Below are positions 62,131-64,000 of a stretch of 64,000 nucleotides of DNA, one piece after another; positions within the stretch are counted from its first letter, which is position 1; the number at the start of each line of letters is the position of its first letter. The translations under genes and the position numbers were made by a program. Location of the stretch: positions 792,290 through 856,289 of the forward strand of contig NZ_JACIDJ010000001.1 of the NCBI RefSeq assembly GCF_014196305.1. Direction: 5' to 3'. The DNA comes from Roseococcus suduntuyensis. Its GTDB lineage: Bacteria > Pseudomonadota > Alphaproteobacteria > Acetobacterales > Acetobacteraceae. A model generated the notes under the pieces. That model ran no database searches. It saw nothing but the letters and a program-made list of their open reading frames with translations, and had not been told where the DNA came from.

Positions 62131-64000
62131 ATGCAGATTCGGAAGCTCGTTCCCGCGGTCATGGTCGTGGTTTTCGCCGTGACCTCGCTCATGGCGGGAC
62201 GCATGGCCTGGCAGGAATGGGGGCGCCGCGCGGAGGCCATCGAGGCCAGCCGCCAGATCGCCGCCGCGGAAAGCCTGCTGCGCCTCGCGGACGCCATGGG
62301 CTTCGAACGCTCCTTCGCCTTCATCCGGTCCAACTTGCCCGTCGCGGCCACGCCCACGCAGATCCAGGAACTGCGGGAGATGGCGACTGATACCGACCGC
62401 ACGCTCGCCGCGGCCATCGCCGCCCTGCGCGTCGCCGCCCTGCCGGAGGTGGCGGCCCAGCAGCAGGCGCTGGAGAACGCCGCCGCGCGGCTTTCGGCGC
62501 TGCGCCCCCTCCTGTATGCCGCGATAGCCCTGCCGCTGGCCGAGCGCCGCACCCCCGAGGCGGAGCGCCCCGTGCCCACCTTCGACGCCCTGCTGGCGCA
62601 GGTGCAGGAAGCAACGTCCACGGTTCATGCCCGACTGACCCAGCAGGCGCCCGAGCTGGGCAACCTGCTGCAGGTGGCGCGCGGCACCCGGGAACTGCGC
62701 TCCGCCACCACCCGCGGCCTGCTGCCCATCAGCGGCGCCATCCGCGGCGGCCGCCCGCTGAACCCCGGCGAGGTGGAGGCCGTGCAGATCCATGGCGCCG
62801 TGCGCGACGCCATCTGGCAGCGGCTGCGCGAGGAGGTGGCCCTGTTGGGCGCCCCGCCCCGCCTGGCCGCGGCCGTGGCCGAGGTGCAGCGGCGCTTCGT
62901 GGATGAGGGCCTGTCCCAGGTGCGCGCGCTGTTCGATGCGGGCCGGGCGGGCCAGCCCTATCCCATGAGCCTGGAGGCGTATTCGGCCTTCGGGCCCCCG
63001 CTCAGCCGCATGCCCGTGGTGTTGATGGACGCCGCGCTGGCCGAGGCCGAGGCGCGCGCCACGGCCCTGCGCGAGGCGTCCGGCCGGGGCGTCCTCCTGC
63101 TGGCCGGCCTCGTCATCCTTGTCGCGCTGCTGCTGGCCGGCGCCACCTGGCTGCTGCTGCGCCGGATCGTGGCGCCGCTGGGCCGGCTGACGCCGGCCGT
63201 GCGCCTCCTGGCCGAAGGCCGCCACGAGGCGCCGATCCCGCCCCATGGCCACCCGGACGAGCTGGGCGCGCTGGCCCAGGCGCTGGAGGTGCTGCGCCAC
63301 AACGCCCTGGCCGCGCAGGAGCTGGCCGCGGCGTCGGCGGCGGAACAGGCCGCGAAGATGGCCCGTGCCGAGCGCAACGAGGCCCTGATCCGCGACTTCG
63401 AGGACGAGCTGGGCCGCCTCCTTGCGGACCTTTCGAACGCCAGCATCCCGCTGGACGCGGCCGCGGAGTTGATCGGCCGCACCTCCGCCTCCGCGCAATC
63501 CCATGCGGAGGCCATGGCGGCGGCGGCCGGCACCGCCTCGCAGAACGTGCAGGCGGTGGCGGCCTCGACCGAGGAGCTGGCGGCCAGCGTCTCCGAGGTC
63601 GCCCGTCGTGTGACCGAGAGCGCCGAGCTCGCGGCCCGTGCCGAGCAGGAGGCGCGCACCACCAACACGGTGGTCGAGGGTCTGGTGAAGGTGACGGACC
63701 GCATCAACGACGTGAGCGGGCTGATCGGCTCCATCGCCGGCCAGACCAACCTCCTCGCGCTGAACGCCACGATCGAGGCGGCGCGGGCGGGCGAGGCCGG
63801 AAAGGGCTTCGCCGTCGTGGCGAGCGAGGTGAAGACCCTGGCGGCCCAGACCGGCCGCGCCACGGAGGAGATCGGGAAGCAGATCCAGGCCATGCAGGCC
63901 GAGACGGGCCAGGCGGTGGCCGCCATCCGCAGCATCGGCGGCTCGATCGAGGCGCTCAGCGCGCTCGCGACCCAGGTGGCCGGCGTGGCGGAGGAGCAAG
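62131..64000 (+). CDS. Methyl-accepting chemotaxis protein (3' end outside window)
   Basis: The first 623 residues of a transducer are present, and the stop is beyond the window. A first membrane helix (about 7-22) leads to a periplasmic sensor of nearly 300 residues with many helices. A second helix lies at 320-343 and a HAMP domain at about 344-395. The signalling domain begins near 455 and includes [20 protein letters not shown] in its hairpin tip region. The sensor type is not recognised. GAGAGG precedes the ATG inside a hairpin. Confidence 0.93.
   Translation, partial: MQIRKLVPAVMVVVFAVTSLMAGRMAWQEWGRRAEAIEASRQIAAAESLLRLADAMGFERSFAFIRSNLPVAATPTQIQELREMATDTDRTLAAAIAALRVAALPEVAAQQQALENAAARLSALRPLLYAAIALPLAERRTPEAERPVPTFDALLAQVQEATSTVHARLTQQAPELGNLLQVARGTRELRSATTRGLLPISGAIRGGRPLNPGEVEAVQIHGAVRDAIWQRLREEVALLGAPPRLAAAVAEVQRRFVDEGLSQVRALFDAGRAGQPYPMSLEAYSAFGPPLSRMPVVLMDAALAEAEARATALREASGRGVLLLAGLVILVALLLAGATWLLLRRIVAPLGRLTPAVRLLAEGRHEAPIPPHGHPDELGALAQALEVLRHNALAAQELAAASAAEQAAKMARAERNEALIRDFEDELGRLLADLSNASIPLDAAAELIGRTSASAQSHAEAMAAAAGTASQNVQAVAASTEELAASVSEVARRVTESAELAARAEQEARTTNTVVEGLVKVTDRINDVSGLIGSIAGQTNLLALNATIEAARAGEAGKGFAVVASEVKTLAAQTGRATEEIGKQIQAMQAETGQAVAAIRSIGGSIEALSALATQVAGVAEEQ

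Noticed and set aside
61918-63999. Large minus-strand open frame opposite purA and the chemotaxis gene
   Set aside because: The plus strand encodes a clear methyl-accepting chemotaxis protein that runs off the window end. The minus frame is its complement.

Overview
The window is GC-rich DNA from an alphaproteobacterium. The family is probably Acetobacteraceae, close to Roseomonas and its relatives. This is inferred from the 41-residue ribosomal protein L36 without zinc ligands, three Bug-type receptors plus a TctBA transporter, the hisZ-purA pair and the proA-nadD-rsfS-rlmH order. No 16S sequence is present, so the genus is not fixed. Nearly all of the window is ordinary chromosome: about 60 tightly packed genes, many linked by 4-base ATGA or GTGA overlaps. 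No tRNA, rRNA, insertion sequence, prophage or CRISPR array was seen.

Layout. 1-4 kb: a coupled glycosyltransferase pair (ArnT-like plus GT2), rpmJ and a secreted protein of unknown function. 4-8.4 kb: the glycolate oxidase genes glcD-glcE-(membrane protein)-glcF. 8.5-15.7 kb: a Bug receptor, a coupled three-gene set (M20 amidohydrolase, creatininase-like hydrolase, ketopantoate reductase-like enzyme) divergent from tctBA, and an SDR lacking the usual tyrosine. 15.7-19.6 kb: a ChaC-like cyclotransferase, DUF2125, an NTF2-like protein and two coupled dehydrogenases. 19.6-20.2 kb: a small, less GC-rich patch with a DUF1508 gene. 20.2-30.2 kb: DinB, a double GNAT, aspartate aminotransferase, accA, an MFS exporter, an SDR with an 11-residue repeat tail, a TPR-methyltransferase and two convergent Bug genes. 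30-41.9 kb: radA-cvpA-purF-SDR, an opine-dehydrogenase-like gene, a PlsC acyltransferase, an ABC-2 exporter, a coupled pair of degenerate EAL-like proteins, and a heptose kinase with a decayed nucleotidyltransferase half. 41.9-49.9 kb: a lytic transglycosylase, proA-nadD-rsfS-rlmH (rsfS has a 300-residue basic extension), NnrU, a bacterial voltage-gated sodium channel, and a DUF2306/TetR divergon with a visible operator. 50-64 kb: gpmI, gshB, trpE, ppiD, tpiA, serC, a histidine phosphatase, DUF533, hisZ-purA and a methyl-accepting chemotaxis protein cut by the window end.

The most original signal is between genes. A family of short palindromic elements follows one plan: GAT, a hairpin, TGA or TAA, then ATC. 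It occurs at six places, five of them demonstrably between convergent genes. The hairpin sequences differ from copy to copy, yet both arms have changed together, so structure rather than sequence appears to be conserved. The element is tandemly amplified at three places, and at one it has become the C-terminus of a protein. A second interspersed element of about 100 bp occurs twice. Other points of note are an extended hairpin covering the ribosome binding site of the chemotaxis gene, the EAL-like pair, and the RsfS extension.
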